DNA from: an uncultured Pseudomonadota bacterium
GTDB taxonomy: Bacteria > Myxococcota_A > UBA796 > CAJQPC01
Assembly (NCBI GenBank): GCA_913060515.1
Contig: CAJXRZ010000016.1
Location: 31,482-95,481 of the forward strand
Direction: 5' to 3'
Length of the DNA stretch: 64,000 nucleotides
The notes under the pieces are model-generated. The model made no database searches. It worked only from the letters and a program-made list of their open reading frames with translations, and was not told the DNA's origin. This document shows positions 49,902 to 58,649 of this stretch, in pieces; positions within the stretch are counted from its first letter, which is position 1, and each line of letters opens with the position of its first letter. A program made the translations under genes and the position numbers.

Positions 49902-51148
49902 AGCAGGGACTTTAGGGCGGCGAGGAAGGCGTCTAGCTGCGCATCGCTGATGGTCATGGGGGGCGTGAGGGCCAAGACCTCGGCAGTCTCACCGGCCGGC
50001 AGCACCAGAAAGCCCTGCTCCAGCAAGCCGCGGCTCAGGCGCAGAGTCTCAGGCAGGCGCAGGCCCAGCATCGCGCCCTTTCCCTGGATGTGGACGTCGG
50101 GGAGCGCGGCGCGCAGCTTGGCCTCGAAGGCGCGGGCCAGTTTGGGGAGGTCCAAGCGGTCCATCTCCTCCAGTGCCGCCAGAGCCATGGCACAGCCCAG
50201 AGGATTCCCCAAAAAGGTCTGCGTGTGCAGCGCCTCTCCCTTGCTGGCGCCCCAGGACTCCATCACGGCGCGGGTGCCCATGCAAGCGGAGATGGGGAAG
50301 CCGCCCGCCAGGGACTTGCCGATGCACAACAGGTCTGGTGTCACGCCGAAGTGCTCGCCGGCAAAGCGTCTGCCGGTGCGACCAAAGGCGGAGTAGATCT
50401 CATCAAAGATCAGGATGGCGCCGGCGTCGTCGCAGGCCTTGCGCAGCATCTGGTGCCAGCCGGCCGCTGGTACCCGGATGCCGCCGCGGCCCTGGATGGG
50501 CTCGACGATGACCGCGCCGATCTGCGAGAGGTCGGGAATCTCCCCACCGAACTCTGCCTGCACCACGTGGTCACCCAGCTGGCCTGCAAAAGGGGCTTGG
50601 AATGCGGAGCGCTTGTAGCCAATGACCCCGAGCGCGCCGTAGCTCAGGCCGTGGTAGCCGCCCGAGAAGCACAGCACGCCGTCCCGGCCCGAGGCCATCT
50701 TGGCGGTCTTTAGAGCGGCCTCCACCGCATCGCTCCCAGAGCTGCCTAGGATGCCGTGGTCCAGACCGGTCAGCGCGCCCAGCTTCTCCAAGAGCTCGAT
50801 GCGCCGAGGGTCCGGGAAGGCATCGCCCATGGCGTGAAGCAGGACGTCAGACTGCGCCTGAAGGGCCTTCACGACAGCGGGATTCCGGTGGCCGATGCCC
50901 GCCACGCCAAAGCCCGCGGTCAGGTCCACAAAGCGGTTTCCGTCCATGTCCTCGACGACTGCACCTCGGGCCTGCTTCCAGACCACGGGGTCGGTGTCGG
51001 AGACGCCCAGAGCGCTGGCACGTCGGGCCCGCCTGGAGGTGATGGCCGGACACTCACGCTGGGCCAAGCGGTCCACCCAGGCCCGGCTCTCAGGGCCTGG
51101 AACCGGGGTCAGCAGCAGCGGAAGTTCGTCGCCATGAAGCGGGGTCAT
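49898..51148 (-). CDS. Class III PLP-dependent aminotransferase
   Basis: A 416-aa aminotransferase of the ornithine/GABA type. Seen are the substrate and cofactor loop GILGSSGSDAVEAALKTAKM, SGGYHGLSYGALG, the PLP-phosphate Asp in ILIFDEIYSAFGRTG, and the PLP Lys in LLCIGKSLAGGFPISA (about 280). It leads the operon (AGGAG five bases before the ATG) and overlaps the luxE-like gene. With LuxE and LuxC making an aldehyde, the simplest proposal is transamination to a long-chain amine, but use of an amino acid to make another precursor is equally possible. Confidence 0.88.
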   Translation of the reverse strand: MTPLHGDELPLLLTPVPGPESRAWVDRLAQRECPAITSRRARRASALGVSDTDPVVWKQARGAVVEDMDGNRFVDLTAGFGVAGIGHRNPAVVKALQAQSDVLLHAMGDAFPDPRRIELLEKLGALTGLDHGILGSSGSDAVEAALKTAKMASGRDGVLCFSGGYHGLSYGALGVIGYKRSAFQAPFAGQLGDHVVQAEFGGEIPDLSQIGAVIVEPIQGRGGIRVPAAGWHQMLRKACDDAGAILIFDEIYSAFGRTGRRFAGEHFGVTPDLLCIGKSLAGGFPISACMGTRAVMESWGASKGEALHTQTFLGNPLGCAMALAALEEMDRLDLPKLARAFEAKLRAALPDVHIQGKGAMLGLRLPETLRLSRGLLEQGFLVLPAGETAEVLALTPPMTISDAQLDAFLAALKSLL

Positions 51149-51194
51149 GTAGTCTCCTGGCCGGTCCATATCCCTGTGTCCCCTTGGAGGCCCA

Positions 51195-51869
51195 ATGCGC
51201 CGCTCTCTCAGCCTGCTCGCCCTCGGACTCGCCCTCAGCTTGGGGTGCGGTGGGGCCATGAACGAGAGCAACGCGCAGGTCAAGCTCCAGCAGGCCATCA
51301 ATCTGGAAGACCAGGGGGCCCATGAACAAGCCTTGCTGACCATGGACGCCGCCTTGGCGATGGAAGGGCTGCAGGGCGCAGAGTTGGCCGAGGCGCACAC
51401 CATTCGGGGCAACATCCTCAACGAGCTGGACCGCTACGAGGAGGCCGTGGAGGCCCATCGGCTCAGCTTGGCCATGGATGACAGCCAGGCCAATGTGTGG
51501 ACCAATCTGGGCGTGGTGTACCGCCTGCAAGGGGACTACGAGTCCGCCCAGGAGTGCTACGAGGAGGCCATGGCGCTGGATCCGACCTACCCGGAGCTCT
51601 ACGCCAGCTTGGGCAGCGTCTTGCTCTACCAAGGCGACATTGAAGGGGCCCTGAAGATCCTGGACCAAGGGGTCACCTTGGGGAGCGGCATCGCCATCAT
51701 GCACTCCAACCGGGCCGTGGCCCTGGCCTACGATGGGCGCTTTGACGAGGCCCGCGCCTCTTTGGAGAAGGGCGTGGCTCTGGGCTACGCCAACGGAGAG
51801 TCCGTCAGCGGAATCATCGCCGAGGTCGAAGCCGGCGGCGACCCGATGGGCATCCTGCCAGCGGACTGA
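51195..51869 (+). CDS. TPR-repeat lipoprotein
   Basis: A 224-aa lipoprotein (LALSLGC lipobox) with about four tetratricopeptide repeats. They are VKLQQAINLEDQGAHEQALLTMDAAL, AHTIRGNILNELDRYEEAVEAHRLSL, VWTNLGVVYRLQGDYESAQECYEEAM and LYASLGSVLLYQGDIEGALKILDQ, plus a final ALAYDGRFDEARASLEKG. It resembles PilF/Pilotin-type scaffolds but could serve any envelope complex. It is divergent from the aminotransferase operon. Confidence 0.88.
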   Translation: MRRSLSLLALGLALSLGCGGAMNESNAQVKLQQAINLEDQGAHEQALLTMDAALAMEGLQGAELAEAHTIRGNILNELDRYEEAVEAHRLSLAMDDSQANVWTNLGVVYRLQGDYESAQECYEEAMALDPTYPELYASLGSVLLYQGDIEGALKILDQGVTLGSGIAIMHSNRAVALAYDGRFDEARASLEKGVALGYANGESVSGIIAEVEAGGDPMGILPAD

Positions 51870-51880
51870 CCGAGCCTGTC

Positions 51881-52219
51881 TTAGGCGAGCACCTTGATGA
51901 TCTCCACCTCGAACTCCAGGTCCGAGTTCGGTGGGATCAAGCTGCCAAATCCCTGAGTGCCGTAGGCCATCTTTGCCGGAATGCGCAGGGAGCGTTTGCC
52001 GCCCTCACGCATGCCTGGGATGCCCTCGTCCCAGCCACGGATGACCTGACGGGTGCCCAGCTGAACCGTCATCGTGCGCCCGCTCTCATAGGAGGAGTCA
52101 AAGACCGTGCCGTTCATCAATCGACCGATGTAGTGCACCTGTACGATGCCGCGCTTGCCGGTCTCTCGGCCGGTGCCTTCGACCAGGTCGGCCACTTGAA
52201 GCTGGGTGAGGGCGCTCAT
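51881..52219 (-). CDS. FKBP-type peptidyl-prolyl isomerase
   Basis: A 112-aa single-domain FKBP that speeds proline isomerisation in protein folding. VQVHYIGRLMNGTVFDSSYESGR, VIRGWDEGIPGMREGGKRSLRIPAKMAYG and LEFEVEIIKV match the whole domain, with the active-site Tyr, Asp, Trp and Tyr in place. There is no signal peptide, so it is cytoplasmic. The ATG at 52219 overlaps the nitroreductase gene by 4 bases. Confidence 0.93.
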   Translation of the reverse strand: MSALTQLQVADLVEGTGRETGKRGIVQVHYIGRLMNGTVFDSSYESGRTMTVQLGTRQVIRGWDEGIPGMREGGKRSLRIPAKMAYGTQGFGSLIPPNSDLEFEVEIIKVLA

Positions 52220-52782
52220 GGGGTCCGCCGGATGTGGGTGTTCAAGGGGCTGCGTGCAGGCTTTTCCGGGGTGGTCTGAGGCACACCGATCCACACAAAA
52301 CCAATGATGGTGTGTGTGTTTGGGTCCACGCCCAGCAGCTTGTAGCTCTGCGTATGCGAGGTCAGGCCGCCGCTGCTCCACTTGGAGGCAAAGCCATCGG
52401 CGTGGATGGACAGCGCCATGTTTTGGATGGCGCATGCACAAGCTGCGTAGTCCTCTTTGGAGGTGTAGGGGTCTTCCACGACCGTCTGGGTGACCGCCAC
52501 CAGGTGCGCTGGGTTCTTCAGCTTGGCGGTGAGCTTCTCCAGCAAGCGGGGGCTGGGGTCCTTGTTCGGGCACTTCAGAGAGATGCCCAAATCGAAGATC
52601 TCCGCCCGGGTCTCCGCTCCAGCCCACACAAAGCCCCAGGGCCACGTGAACTTGTGGCAGGGCGCCGCGTGTGCGGCCTCCAGGGCGCGCTTGACGACCA
52701 CATCGGGGACTGCGCCGCCGTGCTCTGGTGCCTTCCACAGGTGGGCGGTGCGGCGCTCTAGAATGGCTTGGCGGGTATCCAT
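52216..52782 (-). CDS. Nitroreductase-family flavoprotein
   Basis: A 188-aa FMN-dependent oxidoreductase of the nitroreductase fold: AILERRTAHLWKAPE (N-terminal FMN-binding Arg), AAHAAPCHKFTWPWGFVW, and the conserved middle ACACAIQNMALSIHADGFASKWSSGG. It is coupled to the CysJ-like reductase gene (TGATG, one-base overlap) and to the FKBP gene. The reductase may supply its electrons. Substrate unknown. Confidence 0.85.
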   Translation of the reverse strand: MDTRQAILERRTAHLWKAPEHGGAVPDVVVKRALEAAHAAPCHKFTWPWGFVWAGAETRAEIFDLGISLKCPNKDPSPRLLEKLTAKLKNPAHLVAVTQTVVEDPYTSKEDYAACACAIQNMALSIHADGFASKWSSGGLTSHTQSYKLLGVDPNTHTIIGFVWIGVPQTTPEKPARSPLNTHIRRTP

Positions 52783-54365
52783 CAGTAGACGTCCTTGTGA
52801 TAGCGGCCGTTCTCTTCGGCCTGGGCCCAGTAGGCTTGGCCGTCGCTCTGACCGCCGTGCTCTTGAACCACTTGAACCAGAGCGGCGTGAACACCAGGTG
52901 CCATGCCCTTGGCGTCGCCGCAGAGGAAGACCTGGGCGCCTTGGGCCAGCCACTTCCAGAGCTCGGCGCCCTGTTCGCGGATCCGGTCCTGCACGTAGAC
53001 CTTGGCGCCCTGGTCTCGGGACCACGCCAAGCTGAGCTTGCTCAAAGTGCCGTTGGAGACCCAGGCTTCGAGCTCCTCTTTGTAGAGGTAGTCCACCGCC
53101 TCGTTGCGGTGTCCAAAGAAGAGCCAGCTCTGGGCCTGGCTGCCTTGGCGCTGCTGAAGGAAGCCACGGAAGGGGGCGATGCCGGTGCCGGGGCCGATCA
53201 TGATGGCGGGCACATCAGGGGCAGGAACCCGGAAGTTGCGGTTCTCGACGCGGTACAGGGGCACCTTGTCGCCCACGTTGACGCGCTCTTCCAGCCAGCA
53301 GGTGGCCACGCCCTTTACGGCGCGCTCGCCCAGGGTGAAGCGGGTCGTTGCCACGCAGAAGGCCACGTCCTTGCTGTGCTCCTTTGCGCTGGCCACCGAG
53401 TAGAGGCGGGGGGCCAGGGAGCGCAACACCTTGGCCAGGCTCTGGGCGTCGATGCCCAACAGAGGGTGCTCACGCAGCCCGTCCAGGACGTGGTGGCTGG
53501 CGACGTACTGGGCTTCCGTTCCGCTGCTCACAGCCTCCATGGCCGGACCTTGCAGGGCGGCGAAGCGCCGCAGCAGGTCCGCGGAGATGCGCTGCAGGCA
53601 GAGCCGGTGGGTGAGGGCGTGCTCCAGGGTGAAGCTCTCATCCTTGTGGGTCACGGTCTCTTGGCCGGTCAGACGGGCCGCGCTGAGAATGGCGGCCACC
53701 TCGGCGGGGTCGTTTGTGGGCATGACACCAAAGGAATCCCCAGGGGCCCAGTCCATGTTCGAGCCGCTCAGGTCGACCTCGTAGTGCCAGGTCTGGCCAG
53801 TGCTGCTGCCGTCGTTCAGGCGGCGCTTGGCGGTCAGGGTGCCCATGAAGGGGCGCTTGGCGCTGAAGTGCGCGGCGTGCTCACGCTTGGCCGGCGCGGT
53901 GCCCATTGGGCCGTCGTAGCGGGCCTTGTTCGTGCGCAGGTGAGCCAGCAGGTTCTCCCGGAACTCCTTGAAGAACATCTCGTAGTCCGCATCGCAGTCG
54001 ACCCGGTCGATCTGTCGCTGGCCACCAAGCTCCTCAAGCAGAGCGTCGAAGTCCTTGCCGCACTGACAGAAGCGCGCGTAGGTGCGGTCTCCCAGGCCGC
54101 AGACGGCGAAGGGCGTGCCCGGCAGAGCGGGGCGCTGCTCCTGGAGGTGCTCCAAGAGATCCTCGGCGTTGGCTGGGGGGTCTCCGTTGCCGTAGGTGCT
54201 GGTGATGATCACGATCATCTGCTCGGTGAGGAGCTGCTCGAAGGCGTAGTCCTCCATGTCGGCCACGCGGCAGGGAATGCCCAGCTCGGCGATGGCGTCG
54301 TTGAGCTCTTCCGCGCACTCCTCGGCGTTTCCAGTCTCGGTCCCAAAGAGCAAAGTGATGGCCAT
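52782..54365 (-). CDS. Diflavin reductase (CysJ / cytochrome P450 reductase-like)
   Basis: A 527-aa NADPH-dependent reductase with an FMN flavodoxin domain (LFGTETGNAEECAEEL; TSTYGNGDPPANAEDLL, about 1-150) and an FAD/NADPH domain. The latter has RLYSVASA for FAD, GPGTGIAPFRGFLQQR for the pyrophosphate, CGDAKGMAPGVHAAL for NADP, and the C-terminal RYHKDVY whose Tyr stacks on FAD. It passes electrons from NADPH via FAD and FMN to a partner. No sulfite reductase is nearby; the coupled nitroreductase is the obvious candidate acceptor. Confidence 0.92.
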   Translation of the reverse strand: MAITLLFGTETGNAEECAEELNDAIAELGIPCRVADMEDYAFEQLLTEQMIVIITSTYGNGDPPANAEDLLEHLQEQRPALPGTPFAVCGLGDRTYARFCQCGKDFDALLEELGGQRQIDRVDCDADYEMFFKEFRENLLAHLRTNKARYDGPMGTAPAKREHAAHFSAKRPFMGTLTAKRRLNDGSSTGQTWHYEVDLSGSNMDWAPGDSFGVMPTNDPAEVAAILSAARLTGQETVTHKDESFTLEHALTHRLCLQRISADLLRRFAALQGPAMEAVSSGTEAQYVASHHVLDGLREHPLLGIDAQSLAKVLRSLAPRLYSVASAKEHSKDVAFCVATTRFTLGERAVKGVATCWLEERVNVGDKVPLYRVENRNFRVPAPDVPAIMIGPGTGIAPFRGFLQQRQGSQAQSWLFFGHRNEAVDYLYKEELEAWVSNGTLSKLSLAWSRDQGAKVYVQDRIREQGAELWKWLAQGAQVFLCGDAKGMAPGVHAALVQVVQEHGGQSDGQAYWAQAEENGRYHKDVY

Positions 54366-54434
54366 GAAGATTCTCTCCTGCAGCCTGTTCTAGGCCCTGG
54401 GGTGCGTGTGGTTGCCCACGCCGTGTTGCACTGC

Positions 54435-55874
54435 CTATTGCACGTCGAAGCGGGCGCGCAAGGCATCCAGTGTGCGCTCGTGCACGTTGTCAAAGGCGCC
54501 GTTGGAGAAGAAGGCGATGACATCGCCCTCCATCGCGTTGGCTGCCAGGTTCGCAATCACGTCATCGGTCTCGGCCAAGCAGATGGCCTCGTGCCCCTTG
54601 GCGCGCAGGTCCGCGGCCAGCTGCTCGGGATCCATGCGCTCGGATTCTTCGATGCGCAGGTCCGGCGTGGCCTTGAGAATGATCTGGTCAGCGCCGGCGA
54701 AGCTCTCCGCGTAGCGCTGCTGAAAGACCTTGCGGCGGGAGGTGTTTGAGCGGGGCTCGAACACGATCCAGAGGCGCCGACCGGCAAAGCGCATCTTGAG
54801 GGCGGCCGTGGTGACCTCGACGGCGGTGGGGTGGTGGGCGAAGTCGTCCAGCACTGTGATGCCCGCGACGGTGCCGCGGATCTGTTGGCGGCGCTTGATC
54901 CCCTCAAAGCTCTCAAAGCCTTCGCTGAGCTGCACAGGCTTTAGGCCATAGAAGTTCAGCGCGGCCACGGCGGCGACCTGGTTGTAGAGGTTGTGCTCGC
55001 CCACCAGAGAGGAGGTGAAGGTGCCGAAGGGCTTCCCTTCCAAGAGCACGGTGAAGGTCATCTTTCCCGTCTCGGGGTCCACGCTCTTGACCTCGCCGTC
55101 CCACTCTTGGCCGGGGCCGTAGCGTCGGATTGCGCAGGGACAGTCGGCGGAGACTTCGCGCACATTGGGGTGGTCCCAGCGGGCGACCAGGCAGCCGTCG
55201 GAGGGCAAGCCCTGCACCAAGCGCTTGAAGCTGGCCTTGATGGCATCCAGATCCGCGTAGATATCAGCGTGATCGAACTCGACCGAGGTCAGGATGGCGG
55301 TGTTGGCCCGGTAGTGAACGAACTTGGGCTGCTTGTCGAAGAAGGCCGTGTCGTACTCATCGCCTTCGATCACGAAGAGGGATCCGCCGCCAGCGCGCGC
55401 GGTGCGGTCCCAGCCCTGCACAATGCCGCCGACCAAGTAGCCAGGGTTGGCCCCGGCGCTGTCGGCCAGCCACGCTGCGATGGCAGTGGTGGTGGTCTTG
55501 CCGTGGGTGCCGGAGACCACGATGCTGTGGGCGTCCTTGAGGAAGAGCTCTCCGAGCACGTGGGGGAAGGAGCAGTAGGGCAGCTCTCCGGCGGTGAGGG
55601 CGGCGGCCTCTTCGTAGATGGCGCGGATGACGTTGCCGACCACGACCAGCTCCGGTCCCCACGCCAGGTTGGAGGCCACAAAACCCTCCATGATGGGGAT
55701 CTCCAGCTCCGCCAGGTAGTCGCTCATGGGCGGGTAGACGCCCGTGTCGGAGCCGCGCACTTCATAGCCGGCGTCCTTGAGCATGCCGGCGATGGAGCCC
55801 ATGGCCGTGCCGCATACCCCCATGATGTGGATGCGCTCAAGGGGAGTGGGGAGACCTTCGGTGACCAAGGGCAT
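54435..55874 (-). CDS. mpl: UDP-N-acetylmuramate:tripeptide ligase (Mpl-type)
   Basis: A 479-aa Mur ligase that attaches recycled murein tripeptide to UDP-MurNAc, saving steps of cell-wall synthesis. The ATP loop SGTHGKTTTT (about 119-128), EGDEYDTAFFDKQPKF and DDFAHHPTAVEVT are typical of Mpl; the N-terminal HIMGVCGTAMGSIAGML binds the uridine part. The gene overlaps the glycosyltransferase-type gene upstream by 38 bases, so the set is one transcript. Confidence 0.9.
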   Translation of the reverse strand: MPLVTEGLPTPLERIHIMGVCGTAMGSIAGMLKDAGYEVRGSDTGVYPPMSDYLAELEIPIMEGFVASNLAWGPELVVVGNVIRAIYEEAAALTAGELPYCSFPHVLGELFLKDAHSIVVSGTHGKTTTTAIAAWLADSAGANPGYLVGGIVQGWDRTARAGGGSLFVIEGDEYDTAFFDKQPKFVHYRANTAILTSVEFDHADIYADLDAIKASFKRLVQGLPSDGCLVARWDHPNVREVSADCPCAIRRYGPGQEWDGEVKSVDPETGKMTFTVLLEGKPFGTFTSSLVGEHNLYNQVAAVAALNFYGLKPVQLSEGFESFEGIKRRQQIRGTVAGITVLDDFAHHPTAVEVTTAALKMRFAGRRLWIVFEPRSNTSRRKVFQQRYAESFAGADQIILKATPDLRIEESERMDPEQLAADLRAKGHEAICLAETDDVIANLAANAMEGDVIAFFSNGAFDNVHERTLDALRARFDVQ

Positions 55875-56478
55875 GCAGGGCGCTCCGTGTGCGGGGGGCG
55901 GTGTCTGGCGAGAGGATGCGTAGCTGTTGCTTTAGCAGGGCCAGGGCGTCGGGGGTGTCCACGTCGTACCAAAAGGGCAGCAGCTGGGGCTCTATGCCCA
56001 AGGATCGTGCACGAAGGAGGGTCTCGGAGAGCACGGAGTCGGTGCTCCAGACCATGTCCTGCATCAGCTCGGGGATGGGCTTGGCCCAGGCCAAGGTCCA
56101 GTAGCCGCCGTCGAAGGCCGGGCCCAAGACCAAGGGGTGCTGGAGCGCGGCCGCCTGTCTCATGAAGTCGATGGGGAGGGTGGGGGCGTCGGTGCCCAGG
56201 GCCATGGCCGGCCCGTCTCCGAGCGCTGCCAGCATGCGGGCGCCCAAGTCGCCCGAGACCTGTGGGCTGACGGGCACGCCGAGGCTCTGAACCCAGGGGT
56301 GGTCCATGTCGCCGGCCAGACTGACCTCGACGGCGAGACCGGCTCGCTGTGCGGCATCCAGCACGTCCAGGGCCATGGCGGCGTGTAGATCTGCGGCGCC
56401 CTGTGCGCCGAGGGCCGGGATCAGCCTCGTCTTGCACGTCCCTGGAACGGGGGGCTTTGTGAACACCACGCAGCGCAT
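55837..56478 (-). CDS. DUF2064/TIGR04282-type nucleotidyl- or glycosyltransferase
   Basis: A 213-aa protein of the CofC/DUF2064-like fold: VVFTKPPVPGTCKTRLIPALG (phosphate loop, about 4-24), ALGTDAPTLP (about 93-102) and LGPAFDGGYWTL. The family is annotated as transferases, often next to GT2 genes. Here it starts one base into the end of a GT2 gene (TGATG) and overlaps mpl by 38 bases. The last 15 residues (RTRSALHALGHRRSPHS) run out of frame over mpl and are unlikely to matter. Confidence 0.85.
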   Translation of the reverse strand: MRCVVFTKPPVPGTCKTRLIPALGAQGAADLHAAMALDVLDAAQRAGLAVEVSLAGDMDHPWVQSLGVPVSPQVSGDLGARMLAALGDGPAMALGTDAPTLPIDFMRQAAALQHPLVLGPAFDGGYWTLAWAKPIPELMQDMVWSTDSVLSETLLRARSLGIEPQLLPFWYDVDTPDALALLKQQLRILSPDTAPRTRSALHALGHRRSPHSP

Positions 56479-57167
56479 CAGGCTCGGTATCTCCAGGTTG
56501 CACGTAGGATACCAATGCCGGCTTTGACGGTGCCTTTGATGGTGCCCGAGATCTTGGAGGTGCCCACGCGGGTGCGGTAGCGAACGGCGACTTCGCGCAC
56601 GACCAAGCCCCGTTGGATGGCCTTCATCTGCATCTCCACGTTCCAGCCAAAGGCCGGGTCCTCCATCTCCATGGCCATCAGGCTGGTCCAGCGGATGGCG
56701 CGGAAGGGGCCCATGTCACGGTATCGGTGGCCGGTGTGAACCCGGATGAGCGCGGTGGCCAGCTTGTTCCCGAAGACTTGGTTGGGGAGCAGCGCGCCCC
56801 GCTCGGCCAGGGTGGTGCGTTCGCCGAGCACCATGTCCGCTTGACCCCGTTCAATAGGCTCCACCAGCAAGGCCAGGTCTTCGACGTAGTCCGAGTGGTC
56901 GGCGTCGAGAATGACCACCACATCCGGTGGGTCTTGGGCCAAGTGTGCGAAGCCCGCCAAGCAGGCGCTGCCGTAGCCACGCTGGGGCTGGGGGACCACT
57001 TCGGCGCCGCCCTCCCGCGCGACCTGGGCGGTGTTGTCCGTGCTGCCGTTGTCCACCAAGATGACCCGCTGCAAGCTGCCGTTGGCCAGCAGGGGCGCCA
57101 AGTCCCGGAGAACCAGGGGAAGGGGCCCCTCTTCGTTGAGCGCAGGAATGACGACGGCGATGTTCAC
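56478..57167 (-). CDS. Family 2 glycosyltransferase (DPM-synthase-like, no anchor)
   Basis: A 229-aa GT-A enzyme. The nucleotide-sugar site is in VVIPALNEEGPLPLVLRDL and VDNGSTDNTA, and DADHSD (about 84-89) is the DXD metal site. RDMGPFRAIRW and the tail VGTSKISGTIKGTVKAG are common in the polyprenyl-phosphate sugar transferase branch. No transmembrane segment is present. The start is a GTG at 57167. It leads a coupled set with the TIGR04282 gene and mpl. Confidence 0.9.
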   Translation of the reverse strand: MNIAVVIPALNEEGPLPLVLRDLAPLLANGSLQRVILVDNGSTDNTAQVAREGGAEVVPQPQRGYGSACLAGFAHLAQDPPDVVVILDADHSDYVEDLALLVEPIERGQADMVLGERTTLAERGALLPNQVFGNKLATALIRVHTGHRYRDMGPFRAIRWTSLMAMEMEDPAFGWNVEMQMKAIQRGLVVREVAVRYRTRVGTSKISGTIKGTVKAGIGILRATWRYRA

Positions 57168-57265
57168 GGAAGCCTTGGATGCAGAGGTGAAGCCGTGGGT
57201 GCAAGGAAAGCGCCTGAGGTGCTCTCCCAGGGCCAGGGCCGCGGAGACCGGATAGCCTTCGGGGC

Positions 57266-57796
57266 ATGCTCACGCCCGCACTGCTTCTGCTCCAAGGCCT
57301 CATCGCCTGCACGACCCCCTCTCCGGCCCCAGCGCCTGAGCCTGCACCCGTGGCCCCCGACGCGGAGCCGCTCGGAAAGCCCTTTGCAGGCTTCCCCAAT
57401 GCGGTTCGCCCGGAGAAGAATCCTTTCTCCGTCACCGCTGCGCCCGTCACGCTGGAGGCTGGCGGCAGTGGCCAAGCTGAGCTGGTCTTCAAGGTGCCCC
57501 AAGGGACCTATCTCTACCGAGAGATGGCCAAGGTTCAGGTCTTGGAGGCGGGCTCCGTGGACATCGAGGCCGCCGACTTGCCCCCTGGTGTGATGCGCTT
57601 TGACCAGGCCTTTGGCCGGGAGCGCGAGGTCTGGGAGCTGGATGCTGTGGCCTTGCTGCCCTTGACCGCGCCCACGACCGTGGGCACCTACACCATCCTG
57701 CTGGATGTCGGGTACCAGGGCTGCCGTGGTGGCCTGTGTTTTATGCCCGCCAACAGCCAGCTCGAGCTTATCCTGAACGTCACGGAGTCCAAGTGA
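57266..57796 (+). CDS. DsbD alpha-domain-like lipoprotein
   Basis: A 176-aa lipoprotein (LLQGLIAC) with a Pro-rich linker and a DsbD N-terminal (alpha) domain: VFKVPQGTYLYREMAKVQV and the redox Cys pair in YQGCRGGLCFMPANSQLEL. In DsbD this periplasmic domain passes electrons to client proteins, but the membrane and gamma domains are absent here, so it must work with another partner. Its stop overlaps the start of hslO (GTGA), linking two redox-related genes. Confidence 0.82.
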   Translation: MLTPALLLLQGLIACTTPSPAPAPEPAPVAPDAEPLGKPFAGFPNAVRPEKNPFSVTAAPVTLEAGGSGQAELVFKVPQGTYLYREMAKVQVLEAGSVDIEAADLPPGVMRFDQAFGREREVWELDAVALLPLTAPTTVGTYTILLDVGYQGCRGGLCFMPANSQLELILNVTESK

Positions 57797-58635
57797 GCAC
57801 CCCAGAAGGCCGCCTGATTGTCGCCCTCGCCCAGGAGCAGAAGCTTCGCGTACTGGCGGTCGTCGCCGACCAGCCTGTCAACGACATCGTGCAGCGGCAC
57901 AACCTGGCGGGCCGAGCCGCTCAGCTCTGTGCCGAAGGTGTGGTCGCCAGCCTGCTCATGAGCGCCCACATCAAGGGTGAAGAGCGGCTGATGGTGCAGG
58001 TCCAAGGAGAGAAACCCCGTTTCTCCTTTATGGCGGATGTGCGCCCTGACGGCCGTGTGCGTGCCCGCTTTCGGCCCACGGCCTTGCCTCCAGGCACCGA
58101 GCTCACTGGCGCGCTCCTGGCGGCCAAGTGGCTGGGACAAAAGGAGATCTACCGGGGGGCTGCGACAGTAGAGCAGGACTGGCAGGGCTCGATGGAGCGC
58201 TACCTGAGCGACTCTCAGCAGAGCTTGGGCATGGTGCGCTTGGGCGCCAAGCTGGATGAGAATGGTCGGGTGGTCTTTGCCTCTGGCTTGCTCATTGAGT
58301 CCGTTGGTGGATCTGGGCTTGAGCGAGAGGAGTTCGAGGCCTTGGTGGGGCCGCTGCGCAGCGCTGACCTTGGGGAGGTGATGACCATCTTTGCCTTCGG
58401 ACAACTCCAGGGCGCGCCCGTCGAAGTGCTCGAGGCCCGGCCGGTCTTGGTGAACTGTGGGAGCACAACGCCCCGCATCGAAGCCATGTTGCGGTCCCTG
58501 GGCGCAGCGGAGCTCCAGAGCATCCTGGAGGAGCAGGGCCAAGCCGAGGTCACTTGCGATTGGTGCAACGACCAGGTCGTCATCGGCGCAGATCGTCTGC
58601 GAGAGCTGATCGCGGAGATTGGCGCCGCGAGCTGA
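57793..58635 (+). CDS. hslO: Hsp33-family redox chaperone with an altered zinc site
   Basis: A 280-aa Hsp33: RHNLAGRAAQLCAEGVVASLLMSAHIKGEERLMVQVQG, LTGALLAAKWLGQKEIYRG and LRSLGAAELQSILEEQGQAEVTCDWC are characteristic. Normal Hsp33 has CxC and CxxC zinc ligands that sense oxidation. Here the second pair is complete (C255, C258) but the first reads NCGS (C222 only), so one ligand is Ser. Redox switching may be changed or weaker. It starts with GTG inside the stop of the upstream gene. Confidence 0.88.
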   Translation: MSTPEGRLIVALAQEQKLRVLAVVADQPVNDIVQRHNLAGRAAQLCAEGVVASLLMSAHIKGEERLMVQVQGEKPRFSFMADVRPDGRVRARFRPTALPPGTELTGALLAAKWLGQKEIYRGAATVEQDWQGSMERYLSDSQQSLGMVRLGAKLDENGRVVFASGLLIESVGGSGLEREEFEALVGPLRSADLGEVMTIFAFGQLQGAPVEVLEARPVLVNCGSTTPRIEAMLRSLGAAELQSILEEQGQAEVTCDWCNDQVVIGADRLRELIAEIGAAS

Positions 58636-58649
58636 GCGGCGGCCTGGCG

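Noticed and set aside
52728..54749. 673-aa reading frame on the plus strand
   Set aside because: Shadow of the CysJ-like reductase gene caused by high GC at third codon positions.
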